From Candidatus Aminicenantota bacterium (GTDB taxonomy: Bacteria; Acidobacteriota; Aminicenantia; UBA2199), in NCBI GenBank assembly GCA_029939015.1, contig JAOZTV010000155.1:1-7601 (forward strand): a DNA stretch of 7,601 nucleotides, written 5' to 3'. Position numbers and translations under genes: made by a program. Positions 1 through 6,513 of this stretch are shown in pieces; position 1 is the stretch's first letter; every line of letters starts with the position of its first letter. The notes below the pieces were generated by a model that was given only the letters and a program-made list of their open reading frames with translations, had not been told where the DNA came from and did no database searches.

Positions 1-3
1 TTT

Positions 4-1206
4 ATGAAAAGGTTATATTTATTTGTTATTATTTGTTTTCTTTTATCTCTCTTTTCTCTTGATGCTACAAGTGTAAAATTGAATGATTTAAGATATTTTG
101 TCTATAAAAATTATACCAGATTTGTTTTTGATCTTTCGGCACCAATAATAATTACTGAAAAAAGTTTACCTGGTAAAGATGGATTTCGATTATATTTTGA
201 CCTTAAAAAATGTTCTTTTGGTGAAAATTATCCAGAGCAAAAGACTAAAGAAATAAAATTTGACATTGGACATTTAAAAAAAATACGTATTGGAAAAAGA
301 GGACGTTCGTCCTTGAGGGTTGTTTTTGATTTTACTATAGTTGAAAAGTATAATTTATTTTATTTGAAATCACCTGATAGGATTGTATTGGACTTTTTTG
401 AAAACACTAAAAAACAGAGACTTGTAAAAAAAACAATTAGTAAAAAAACGAATGACAAGCTTTTAATTACACAATTGCCCGACAAGGTTAATGGAAGATA
501 TTCAATAGCAAGACAATTGGGACTTGGGGTGAGAAGAATAATTATTGATCCCGGGCATGGTGGAAAGGATCCCGGTACAATGAATTTAAAGCATAAACTA
601 TATGAAAAGGATATAGTGCTTGATATATCAAAGAGGTTGAAGAAATTATTCAAAAAAAACAATAAAATTGAAGTTATACTTACGCGAAATTCAGATAAAT
701 ATGTAGGATTGGAAGAAAGGGCTGCAATTGCAAACTCAAAGAAAGGAGATGTTTTTATATCCATTCATGTTAACTCTGCACCCAGGAAAAGTGCTAAAGG
801 AATTGAAACTTATTATTTGAGTATGACTACTGACCTTGATGCGATTAGAGTCGCTGCTCAGGAAAATGCAATCTCTAAAAATTCTCTTACTGAACTGAAT
901 ACGATAGTTGATAAGATAATTAAAAACACAAAAAAAGAAGAGTCAAGAACACTCGCAAAAATGGTTCAAAATGAAATTATAAAAAAAACCAGATCAAAAT
1001 ATAGAGGAATTAAAAATCTGGGAGTTAAAAAAGCACCCTTTTATGTATTGGTAGGTGCAGAAATGCCATCAATTCTAATAGAAGTATCATTTATAAGTAA
1101 TAGAATGGAATTGGAAAGATTAAAGCGAAGAATATATAGGCAGGTGCTTGCTGAAGGGATATATTCTGGTATTATTAAATATATTAAGACTTTTGGAAAG
1201 AATTGA
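4..1206 (+). CDS. N-acetylmuramoyl-L-alanine amidase, AMIN + Amidase_3 (AmiC-like)
   Basis: Secreted zinc amidase predicted to cut the bond between N-acetylmuramic acid and L-alanine of the peptide stem in periplasmic peptidoglycan, typically for daughter-cell separation. Seen: an N-terminal hydrophobic signal peptide (about residues 3-19, likely cut near Ala21); a beta-rich AMIN-like region (about 24-132), which in AmiC targets the envelope or septum; a basic linker (about 135-170); and an Amidase_3 domain (about 177-395). Zinc and catalytic residues are all present: His185 in DPGHGGKDPG, Glu201 in YEKD, His255 in SIHVNSA, and Glu360 in LIEVSFISN. The length of 400 aa is normal for the AMIN/Amidase_3 class. 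No LysM or SPOR domain is seen. The ATG lies three bases into the window, so its ribosome site is not visible; the signal peptide right after it supports this start. It heads a run of same-strand envelope genes. The family call is firm; the exact paralogue (AmiA/B/C) is not. Confidence 0.95.
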   Translation: MKRLYLFVIICFLLSLFSLDATSVKLNDLRYFVYKNYTRFVFDLSAPIIITEKSLPGKDGFRLYFDLKKCSFGENYPEQKTKEIKFDIGHLKKIRIGKRGRSSLRVVFDFTIVEKYNLFYLKSPDRIVLDFFENTKKQRLVKKTISKKTNDKLLITQLPDKVNGRYSIARQLGLGVRRIIIDPGHGGKDPGTMNLKHKLYEKDIVLDISKRLKKLFKKNNKIEVILTRNSDKYVGLEERAAIANSKKGDVFISIHVNSAPRKSAKGIETYYLSMTTDLDAIRVAAQENAISKNSLTELNTIVDKIIKNTKKEESRTLAKMVQNEIIKKTRSKYRGIKNLGVKKAPFYVLVGAEMPSILIEVSFISNRMELERLKRRIYRQVLAEGIYSGIIKYIKTFGKN

Positions 1207-1222
1207 AACTTTTAATAAGTTT
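1206..1222 (+). terminator. Weak hairpin after the amidase gene
   Basis: A 6-bp stem AAACTT/AAGTTT (1206-1211 with 1217-1222), with a 5-base loop, starts on the last base of the stop codon and runs into a short T stretch (to 1224). Only one G-C pair is present, so in DNA this A+T-rich the structure may be chance. At best it is a leaky terminator between the amidase and htrA genes. Confidence 0.2.
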
Positions 1223-1254
1223 TTGTAGTCTTATTATTATATAAATTTAAAATT

Positions 1255-1260
1255 AGGAGA
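1255..1260 (+). promoter_or_regulatory. Ribosome binding site of the HtrA gene
   Basis: AGGAGA lies five bases before the ATG at 1266 and fixes that start. It is a strong Shine-Dalgarno match, so the organism uses SD-led initiation. No convincing promoter with correct spacing was found in 1207-1254, so htrA may be read through from upstream. Confidence 0.8.
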
Positions 1261-1265
1261 TTATA

Positions 1266-2705
1266 ATGAAAAAAATAGGTTTTATTGCAGGGATAAGCTT
1301 TTTTCTTGGAGCGGTATTTTTTGCACTTATATTTGGTACAGGTCAAGGGTTTAATACAGTTAATGCTGAACAGATAGAAAGCGATACAGTTCCGATAAAA
1401 ATGGGTAATTTTAGTTTTGCTCCATTGGTTAAAAGGGTTAGGCCGGCAGTTGTGAAAGTTTTGTCAAAAACTGTTTCAGGTGGTAATTCAAGATTTAATG
1501 ACAGTTTATTAGACCGTTTTTTTAGCAGAAGAAACAGAAAACGTGAAGTAACAGGCGTAGGCTCAGGTTTTCTAATCTCTTCAGATGGATATATAATTAC
1601 TAATAACCATGTTGTTGAAAACGCAATTAAGGTAATGGTAAAGACGCTTGATGGCAAGGAGTATTCAGCTGAAATTATTGGAAAAGACCCTAAAACTGAT
1701 CTTGCACTTTTAAAAATAGATGGGAAAAATCTTCCATATATTGAGTTGGGGGATTCAAGTAAGGTGGAAATAGGAGAATGGGTACTTGCAATTGGTAACC
1801 CTTTAAATCAGGATTTAACCGTGACTTCAGGTATTATTTCGGCTAAGGGCAGGCAATTGGAAGGTGTAGGTGATGTATATGTTGATTTCTTACAAACAGA
1901 TGCTTCAATTAATAGAGGAAATTCAGGCGGTCCATTAATAAATATGAAGGGTAAGGTTATTGGTATTAATTCTGTTATTCTATCACAATCCGGTGGAAGT
2001 ATTGGTATAGGTTTTGCAATCCCTTCAGATATGGCAAAAAAAGTTATAGGAGATTTGAAAACTAAAGGCAGTGTTGTGAGGGGATGGTTGGGAGTTGGTG
2101 TTCAATCTCTTACAAAAAAAGAAGCAAAGGAATACGACCTACCTTCAAGTGGAATTTTAATTGGAAGCGTAGAATCTAATTCTCCGGCAAAAAAAGCAGG
2201 TATAAAAATTTCTGATTTTATTATTAAAATAAATGGAAAAAACATCAAGACTGGAAATGAATTACGAAAAATAATCGGGAATTCCACTCCTGGAACAATT
2301 GTTAAACTTACAGTTCTCAGACTTAAGGCACGTAAAAATATAACAAAGATAATAAATATTAAGATAGGTAAGGCTCCTGATACATTGAAATTTAAACCAC
2401 AGGATGGCAATGGTAAGGTTTCTGATCTTGGAATGGTAATTATTAATAATTCAATTGCAGTACAAAAGGAATATGGTTTATCAACATCTAAGGGAATTTT
2501 AGTAAAGTCTGTTGAGAGAAATGGCTTTGCAGCAGAATTTGGGATTAAATCCGGTGATATAATTTTTGGTATGAATAGGTCTGAATTAGCAAGTATTAAA
2601 CAATTTAATGAAATGCTTGATGAGATGAAAGCAGGAAGAGTAATTCGTTTATGGATAAATAGAAATGGTTATGAATCCTCAATCAGAGTTCAATTACCAA
2701 ATTAA
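1266..2705 (+). CDS. htrA: HtrA/DegP-family periplasmic serine protease, two PDZ domains
   Basis: Trypsin-like protease/chaperone of the HtrA (DegP/DegQ) family, which degrades or refolds misfolded envelope proteins. Seen: an N-terminal hydrophobic segment (about residues 4-24), either a signal peptide ending near VNA34 or a membrane anchor; a protease domain (about 50-265) with the full triad His115 (TNNHVV), Asp145 (KTDLALL) and Ser220 (GNSGGPL); PDZ1 (about 273-368, starting at GWLGVGVQ); and a more divergent PDZ2 (about 385-478). Between the start and the protease core is a short basic segment, SRRNRKRE (87-94), in the area where DegP has its regulatory LA loop. The length of 479 aa matches two-PDZ members, which form cage-like oligomers; one-PDZ DegS types are shorter. 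It lies 59 bases after the amidase gene. The choice between DegP and DegQ cannot be made here. Confidence 0.96.
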   Translation: MKKIGFIAGISFFLGAVFFALIFGTGQGFNTVNAEQIESDTVPIKMGNFSFAPLVKRVRPAVVKVLSKTVSGGNSRFNDSLLDRFFSRRNRKREVTGVGSGFLISSDGYIITNNHVVENAIKVMVKTLDGKEYSAEIIGKDPKTDLALLKIDGKNLPYIELGDSSKVEIGEWVLAIGNPLNQDLTVTSGIISAKGRQLEGVGDVYVDFLQTDASINRGNSGGPLINMKGKVIGINSVILSQSGGSIGIGFAIPSDMAKKVIGDLKTKGSVVRGWLGVGVQSLTKKEAKEYDLPSSGILIGSVESNSPAKKAGIKISDFIIKINGKNIKTGNELRKIIGNSTPGTIVKLTVLRLKARKNITKIINIKIGKAPDTLKFKPQDGNGKVSDLGMVIINNSIAVQKEYGLSTSKGILVKSVERNGFAAEFGIKSGDIIFGMNRSELASIKQFNEMLDEMKAGRVIRLWINRNGYESSIRVQLPN

Positions 2706-2719
2706 TTATGTTGATTCGG

Positions 2720-2748
2720 TTGAATTTTAGCAGAAAATAGTATATATT
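2720..2748 (+). promoter_or_regulatory. Candidate sigma70 promoter before the LecA-like gene
   Basis: TTGAAT (2720-2725) and TATATT (2743-2748) are separated by 17 bases, the ideal spacing for a housekeeping sigma-factor promoter. Transcription would start near 2754-2756, at the edge of the palindrome at 2756-2774. Such matches arise often by chance in A+T-rich DNA, so this rests on spacing and on position in the longest intergenic gap of the window. Confidence 0.4.
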
Positions 2749-2755
2749 TTAGTTT

Positions 2756-2774
2756 AACCTAAATAATTTAGGTT
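2756..2774. repeat. 19-bp perfect palindrome, candidate operator or 5'-UTR hairpin
   Basis: AACCTAAAT (2756-2764) and ATTTAGGTT (2766-2774) are perfect inverted repeats around a single base at 2765. The element sits just downstream of the candidate -10 box and 24 bases before the ATG at 2799. Such a tight dyad with a one-base centre cannot fold well as RNA, which favours a dimeric-protein binding site over a terminator; there is also no following T tract. The 11 bases TAATTTAGGTT (2764-2774) recur inverted at 5822-5832. Confidence 0.45.
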
Positions 2775-2786
2775 TAGATTTGAATT

Positions 2787-2793
2787 GAGGAAG
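2787..2793 (+). promoter_or_regulatory. Ribosome binding site of the LecA-like gene
   Basis: GAGGAAG lies five bases before the ATG at 2799. It supports that start, which also yields a clean signal peptide. Confidence 0.7.
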
Positions 2794-2798
2794 TTTGC

Positions 2799-3431
2799 AT
2801 GAAAAAAATAGTTTTTCTTATTATAGTTTTTGTTTTTGTTTCTTTAGTAATACCGGCTACTCATACATTATATACCGTTGATGGTACAAAGTATGAAGGG
2901 AAATTAGTTGCTTTTAAATATGGATTGATGCATTTTAATATTTATAAATTTAATAAATATCGTGCATTGAGAAAATTTCCTTTATCTCAAGTTTGGAAGA
3001 TTGAGTTTAATGTTCCAAAACAGGCGGGTATAACATCTTCATTTGAAACAGAGTCGCTTTATACAAAATTACGACGAGGTAAAAAATTCAGAAGATTTAT
3101 CTTAAAAGGTGAAACAAAATGGTTGGATACGGGTATAAAAATTATACCTGGTCAGAATATTTTATTTTCAATATCAGGTGCAGTTTTTATTTCAAAAAAC
3201 AAGCAGGTTTTCCAAAATGGAGAATTAAATGTTAAATGGAACAAAAAAAAACAACTTCCAATTCAGCCTACAGGAGCAGTAATTGTAAAGATTGGAGAGG
3301 GCACTCCCTTTTATATTGGAGACAATAAAGCACCTATAAAAAGTAATAATAAAGGAAATTTGTTCATTGGTATTAATGACTTTAATTTTAAAAATAATTC
3401 AGGAAATTTTGTTGTAAAAATATATTATTAG
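2799..3431 (+). CDS. Secreted protein with LecA/PA-IL-like lectin-fold C-terminal domain
   Basis: Function unknown. Seen: a signal peptide (residues 1-20, MKK then a hydrophobic run ending IPA, likely cut after Ala20); a small beta-rich N-terminal region (about 23-72) of the pattern VDGTKYEGKLVAF, with conserved-looking G and beta strands ending in WKIEF; a basic linker (about 85-105); and a C-terminal domain (about 106-210). The C-terminal domain has the layout of the Pseudomonas galactose lectin LecA (PA-IL) superfamily: WLDTGIKIIPGQ, a SISG turn, GAVIVKIGEGTPFYIG, LFIGIND, then NNSGNFVVKI. Asp194, Asn199 and Asn200 fall where LecA has calcium ligands Asp100, Asn107 and Asn108, but the loop between them is shorter and the LecA Tyr36/Thr104 positions are not clearly kept. 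Sugar binding is therefore only a possibility. It follows htrA and precedes the ABC genes by 21 bases, in an envelope context. The fold call is from memory of motifs. Confidence 0.7.
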   Translation: MKKIVFLIIVFVFVSLVIPATHTLYTVDGTKYEGKLVAFKYGLMHFNIYKFNKYRALRKFPLSQVWKIEFNVPKQAGITSSFETESLYTKLRRGKKFRRFILKGETKWLDTGIKIIPGQNILFSISGAVFISKNKQVFQNGELNVKWNKKKQLPIQPTGAVIVKIGEGTPFYIGDNKAPIKSNNKGNLFIGINDFNFKNNSGNFVVKIYY

Positions 3432-3441
3432 TTATAAAAAC

Positions 3442-3446
3442 AGGAG
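3442..3446 (+). promoter_or_regulatory. Ribosome binding site deciding the ABC ATPase start
   Basis: AGGAG lies six bases before the ATG at 3453. A nearer ATG at 3449 is in another frame and too close to the site, so 3453 is the start. Confidence 0.7.
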
Positions 3447-3452
3447 ATATGT

Positions 3453-4364
3453 ATGGACGAAAATGCATTAAGTCTTGAAAATCTTGTCAAGGAATTTGAT
3501 GGGAAAAAGGCTGTAAATAAATTTTCATTGAAATTAAAAAAAGGAGAGATCCTTGGTCTATTAGGACCTAATGGTGCTGGAAAAACCACAACTATCCGTA
3601 TGATAATGAATATAATGGTTCCAGATTCTGGTAAAGTTCAAATATTTGGAAAACCTTTTTCTGAAAAGACTAAGGATATTTTAGGTTATCTGCCTGAGGA
3701 GAGAGGGCTTTATCGTAAGTTGACAATTATAGAAACTCTTGAGTTTTTTGGTAAATTGAAAGGTATGAAAAAGAGTGTTATTGATAGCCGGGGTATGAAA
3801 CTTCTCAAAAAATTTGACCTTGCAGATCATAAAGATAAAAAAATTGAAGAATTATCAAAGGGAATGGCACAAAAATTACAATTTATCACTACTATCATAC
3901 ATGAACCAGATTTACTCATTCTTGATGAACCTTTTTCCGGCCTTGACCCGATTAATATTGAACTTGTAAAAGATATAATCTTAGAGAAAAAAAAAGAGGG
4001 AGTTACTATAATATTCTCTACTCATCTGATGGATTATGCAGAAAAAATTGTTGACTCTGTTATTATGATAAATAATGGAATAAAGGTACTTGAAGGGAGA
4101 TTAGATGAAGTTAGGGCAAAATTTGGAAACAAAATATTACACTTGAATTATAGTGGTGATGCAGATTTTGTCGCAGATTTAGAAAATGTTAAAAAAGTAA
4201 GAGATTACGGTAATGAAATGGAAATAGAGCTTATTGATATGAAATATAAAGATAAAATATTAAAACAATTGATAGGAAAATTATCTGTAAATAGCTTGTC
4301 AATAACAGAACCATCATTAAACAGTATCTTTATTGGAAAAGTTAAAGATAATGAGGTTAAATAA
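3453..4364 (+). CDS. ABC-2 exporter ATP-binding protein (NatA-like)
   Basis: Cytoplasmic ATPase that powers the membrane partner encoded next. Seen in order: Walker A GPNGAGKT (38-45); a Q-loop region reading GYLPEERGLY (78-87), in which glutamate replaces the usual glutamine, as is common in this NatA-like exporter subfamily; an ABC signature LSKGM (134-138) in place of LSGGQ; Walker B LLILDEP (154-160) with catalytic Glu159; a D-loop SGLD (162-165); and the switch His191 in STHLMD. A C-terminal extension (about 222-300) looks like the DUF4162-type tail of these ATPases. The length of 303 aa is usual. The stop codon overlaps the permease ATG by one base (TAATG), so the two are made together. 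Substrate is unknown: relatives export sodium ions, antibiotics or other small compounds, and the sequence does not choose among them. Confidence 0.95.
   Translation: MDENALSLENLVKEFDGKKAVNKFSLKLKKGEILGLLGPNGAGKTTTIRMIMNIMVPDSGKVQIFGKPFSEKTKDILGYLPEERGLYRKLTIIETLEFFGKLKGMKKSVIDSRGMKLLKKFDLADHKDKKIEELSKGMAQKLQFITTIIHEPDLLILDEPFSGLDPINIELVKDIILEKKKEGVTIIFSTHLMDYAEKIVDSVIMINNGIKVLEGRLDEVRAKFGNKILHLNYSGDADFVADLENVKKVRDYGNEMEIELIDMKYKDKILKQLIGKLSVNSLSITEPSLNSIFIGKVKDNEVK
4353..4356 (+). promoter_or_regulatory. Ribosome binding site of the permease, inside the ATPase gene
   Basis: GAGG lies within the last codons of the ATPase gene, seven bases before the permease ATG at 4364. Together with the TAATG overlap it suggests coupled re-initiation. 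Confidence 0.5.
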
Positions 4365-5818
4365 TGAAAATTTGGGTAATAATTAAAAAAGAATATAAAC
4401 AGATTGTTAAAAAAAAATCCTTTGTTATCGCAACAATTTTGACTCCTGTCTTAATGGGCGGTTTTTTCTTTCTTCCAACATTGCTTACAAAAGTAGGAAG
4501 AGAAACAAAGAACATTGCAATTGTTGATTATTCAGGTATGATATCTGAGAAACTTATAAATAATAAGGATAGAGATGTACAACTTGAAGAGAAAAAACTT
4601 AAAATTGAGTTTAAGAATGTATCAGATGTTAATAATAATCAAAATAAAATTATTAATCATTTTATTGGACTTGAAATCTCTATAAACAATATTAAGAAAG
4701 AAATACATGAAATTTCAGAAATCTATAAAAAAACAAAAGATAAAAATGACAAAAGATTAATTCTTGATAGAATAAAAAAAAAGAAATTATTATTGAATGA
4801 AAAAACAAAAGAGCTTGGTAATATAGACTCCCTATTAATGCAGGAATACAGAGATAAGGTTATAAAAAAAGATATAAGTGGGTTTTTGATAATACCTGAA
4901 AAAATTGCAGAAGTAAGAAAAGTATATTATTTTTCTTTAAATATTTCTGATTTCACAACAAATAAATATATTAGTTCAAGAGTCGCTAAAATTCTTTCAT
5001 CAACGATTTTAATGGAAAAAATTAAAGACCCTGAAATAGTTAAAATTGTTGATGAGGCTACTAGAAATGTTGTTTTTTCTACCTTTGCTGTAAAAGAGGG
5101 TAAAGATTCAGAATCAAGCTCAAGTTCAGCCTATATGATGTCGGTATTTATGTTGACAATTCTTTTTTCAGTAATAATGGCTTATGGACAATTAATAATG
5201 AGGGGCGTAATTGAGGAAAAAAACAATAGAATTGTAGAGGTTCTTATATCTTCAACAAATACCCAGACTCTTTTTTATGGAAAGATTATAGGAATAGGTC
5301 TTGCAGGACTTACTCAGGTTTTAATATGGATTGCAATTGGAGCAGTGTTTCTTGGAAAGGCATCACTTGGTATTGATAAGAGTATAACTGGTTTTTTCAC
5401 GCCACTCATTGTATTCTATTTTCTTGTTTTCTTTATTATTGGTTATTTTATGTATTCTGTTCTATTTTCAATTGTTGGAGCATCGGTAAATACAGATCAG
5501 GAGGCACAGCAATTTGCAGCTCCTCTTACTTATCTTATGTTTATTCCTCTGATAATCGGTTTTATGGTTACACAGAACCCTAATACACCAATAGTTGTCT
5601 ATGCTTCACTCTTCCCACTCTTTACACCAACTCTAATGTTTATGAGAATTAGCGTAACAATGCCCTCTCTGTTTCAGATTATTCTGTCAATAGTTCTTAG
5701 TATTGCTTCAACGATGTTCCTTGCATGGTTAGGTGCAAAAATATTTAGAACCGGTATTTTAATGTATGGGAAAAAACCTTCAATTAAAGAAATAATAAAG
5801 TGGTTGAAATATAAATAA
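4364..5818 (+). CDS. ABC-2 exporter permease (NatB-like) with coiled-coil hairpin insert
   Basis: Inner-membrane half of the exporter powered by the preceding ATPase. Seen: a first membrane helix (about 20-43) after a basic start; a large extracytoplasmic domain (about 45-255); then a membrane bundle of about six helices (near 257-278, 305-330, 346-372, 386-402, 407-427 and 434-458); and a basic tail. Family marks include IEEKNNRIVEVLISS (283-297), DISGFLIIPEKI (170-181) and DQEAQQFAAP (378-387). The length of 484 aa is above the roughly 400-440 aa I expect for NatB-like permeases. The excess is a charged helical segment (about 91-165) with two heptad runs: hydrophobic a/d positions at 96, 100, 103, 107, 110, 114, 117 and 121, then a weaker run at 133, 137, 144, 151, 154 and 158. 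A lysine/aspartate-rich turn (122-131) separates them. This predicts an antiparallel coiled-coil stalk outside the membrane. A serine-rich patch (249-255) precedes the second membrane helix. Substrate unknown. Confidence 0.92.
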   Translation: MKIWVIIKKEYKQIVKKKSFVIATILTPVLMGGFFFLPTLLTKVGRETKNIAIVDYSGMISEKLINNKDRDVQLEEKKLKIEFKNVSDVNNNQNKIINHFIGLEISINNIKKEIHEISEIYKKTKDKNDKRLILDRIKKKKLLLNEKTKELGNIDSLLMQEYRDKVIKKDISGFLIIPEKIAEVRKVYYFSLNISDFTTNKYISSRVAKILSSTILMEKIKDPEIVKIVDEATRNVVFSTFAVKEGKDSESSSSSAYMMSVFMLTILFSVIMAYGQLIMRGVIEEKNNRIVEVLISSTNTQTLFYGKIIGIGLAGLTQVLIWIAIGAVFLGKASLGIDKSITGFFTPLIVFYFLVFFIIGYFMYSVLFSIVGASVNTDQEAQQFAAPLTYLMFIPLIIGFMVTQNPNTPIVVYASLFPLFTPTLMFMRISVTMPSLFQIILSIVLSIASTMFLAWLGAKIFRTGILMYGKKPSIKEIIKWLKYK

Positions 5819-5821
5819 TAT

Positions 5822-5832
5822 AACCTAAATTA
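5822..5832 (-). repeat. Inverted copy of one arm of the 2756-2774 palindrome
   Basis: AACCTAAATTA is the exact reverse complement of TAATTTAGGTT at 2764-2774, and TAACCTAAAT also matches 2755-2764 directly. It lies in the 20-base gap between the permease and the E1-like gene, seven bases before the ATG. The full second arm is absent, so it would be a half-site only. Coincidence is possible in this A+T-rich DNA. Confidence 0.25.
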
Positions 5833-5838
5833 ATTAAA

Positions 5839-6513
5839 ATGGATTTTTTTAATAGGCAGAAGCAGATAATCAATAATGTTGATCAGAAAAAATTAAAAAA
5901 AACCAGTATTCTTGTCGCTGGTGTTGGGGGGCTTGGATCGCCTCTTTGTCAACAACTTATAAGGTTGGGTGTTGGTACAGTACATTTAGTTGATAATGGT
6001 ATTTTAGACCCTCCGGATCTTAATAGACAAATTTTATATACTAAAAATGACCTTGGAAAACCAAAGGTTGAAGTTGCGTCAAAAAACCTTATAGATATTG
6101 GACTTGGCACAAATGTTTATCCACATAAAATAAAAATTACTAAAGGATTTGATTTTAAAGAAAAAATTGATTTTGTCATTGATTGTCTTGATAATTTTGA
6201 GGCAAGATATTATCTGGATGATTTTATTCAAGAAAGAAAGATCCCAATGATACATGGTGGTATTCATGGAATGTATGGTCAGGTAACGGCTATTATTCCT
6301 GGGGAAACAATGTCATTGCGAGAATTATTTGGAGAAACAATTCCTGAATTAAAAGATAAAATACCTGTAATGGCTCCAATTCCTTCATTAATTGCATCAA
6401 TTCAAGTGATAGAATTTGTAAAGATTTTTTGTAATTTGCCAGATACATTGAAAAACAGATTGCTTAAAGTGGACTTAAATGATTATTCAATTGATATTAT
6501 TGATCTGATATGA
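5839..6513 (+). CDS. E1-like adenylyltransferase (ThiF/MoeB/HesA family), zinc cysteines absent
   Basis: Cytoplasmic member of the family that uses ATP to adenylate the C-terminal glycine of a ubiquitin-like carrier (ThiS, MoaD) or a related target. Seen: FNRQKQI (4-10), matching the YxRQ start of MoeB/ThiF and supporting this ATG although no Shine-Dalgarno site precedes it; the nucleotide-binding loop GVGGLG (28-33); Asp52; DLNRQ (60-64) with the arginine finger Arg63; PKV (75-77) with Lys76; and DCLDNFEAR (115-123) with Asp118. These are the usual ATP-handling residues. Missing: both CxxC zinc pairs and the catalytic or acyl-disulfide cysteine. Where MoeB has CYRC before RLFGE, this protein has MSLRELFGE (158-166), and it ends without the C-terminal CxxC. 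Only Cys38, Cys116 and Cys198 exist. At 224 aa it is a little shorter than MoeB or ThiF (about 250). It overlaps meaB by four bases. Its substrate is unknown, and no carrier-protein gene is in the window. Confidence 0.9.
   Translation: MDFFNRQKQIINNVDQKKLKKTSILVAGVGGLGSPLCQQLIRLGVGTVHLVDNGILDPPDLNRQILYTKNDLGKPKVEVASKNLIDIGLGTNVYPHKIKITKGFDFKEKIDFVIDCLDNFEARYYLDDFIQERKIPMIHGGIHGMYGQVTAIIPGETMSLRELFGETIPELKDKIPVMAPIPSLIASIQVIEFVKIFCNLPDTLKNRLLKVDLNDYSIDIIDLI

Noticed and set aside
360..764. Minus-strand open frame of 134 codons inside the amidase gene
   Set aside because: It lies wholly inside a gene with clear motifs, and its translation is a serine/phenylalanine-rich hydrophobic shadow typical of the reverse of A-rich coding DNA.
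1223..1245. Promoter before htrA (TTGTAG with TATAAA)
   Set aside because: The spacing is only 11 bases, too short for a sigma70 promoter; no better pair was found in the gap.
1343..1657. Minus-strand open frame inside htrA
   Set aside because: It covers the signal region and catalytic His of htrA in antisense; no ribosome site and no recognisable motif.
2102..2410. Minus-strand open frame inside the PDZ1 region of htrA
   Set aside because: Antisense shadow of a conserved domain, without its own signals.
5804..5821. Promoter before the E1-like gene (TTGAAA with TAATAT)
   Set aside because: The boxes are six bases apart, and the first is inside the permease coding sequence.
6079..6267. Minus-strand open frame inside the E1-like gene
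   Set aside because: Short, Ile/Asn/Lys-rich, and antisense to the conserved DCLDNFEAR region.
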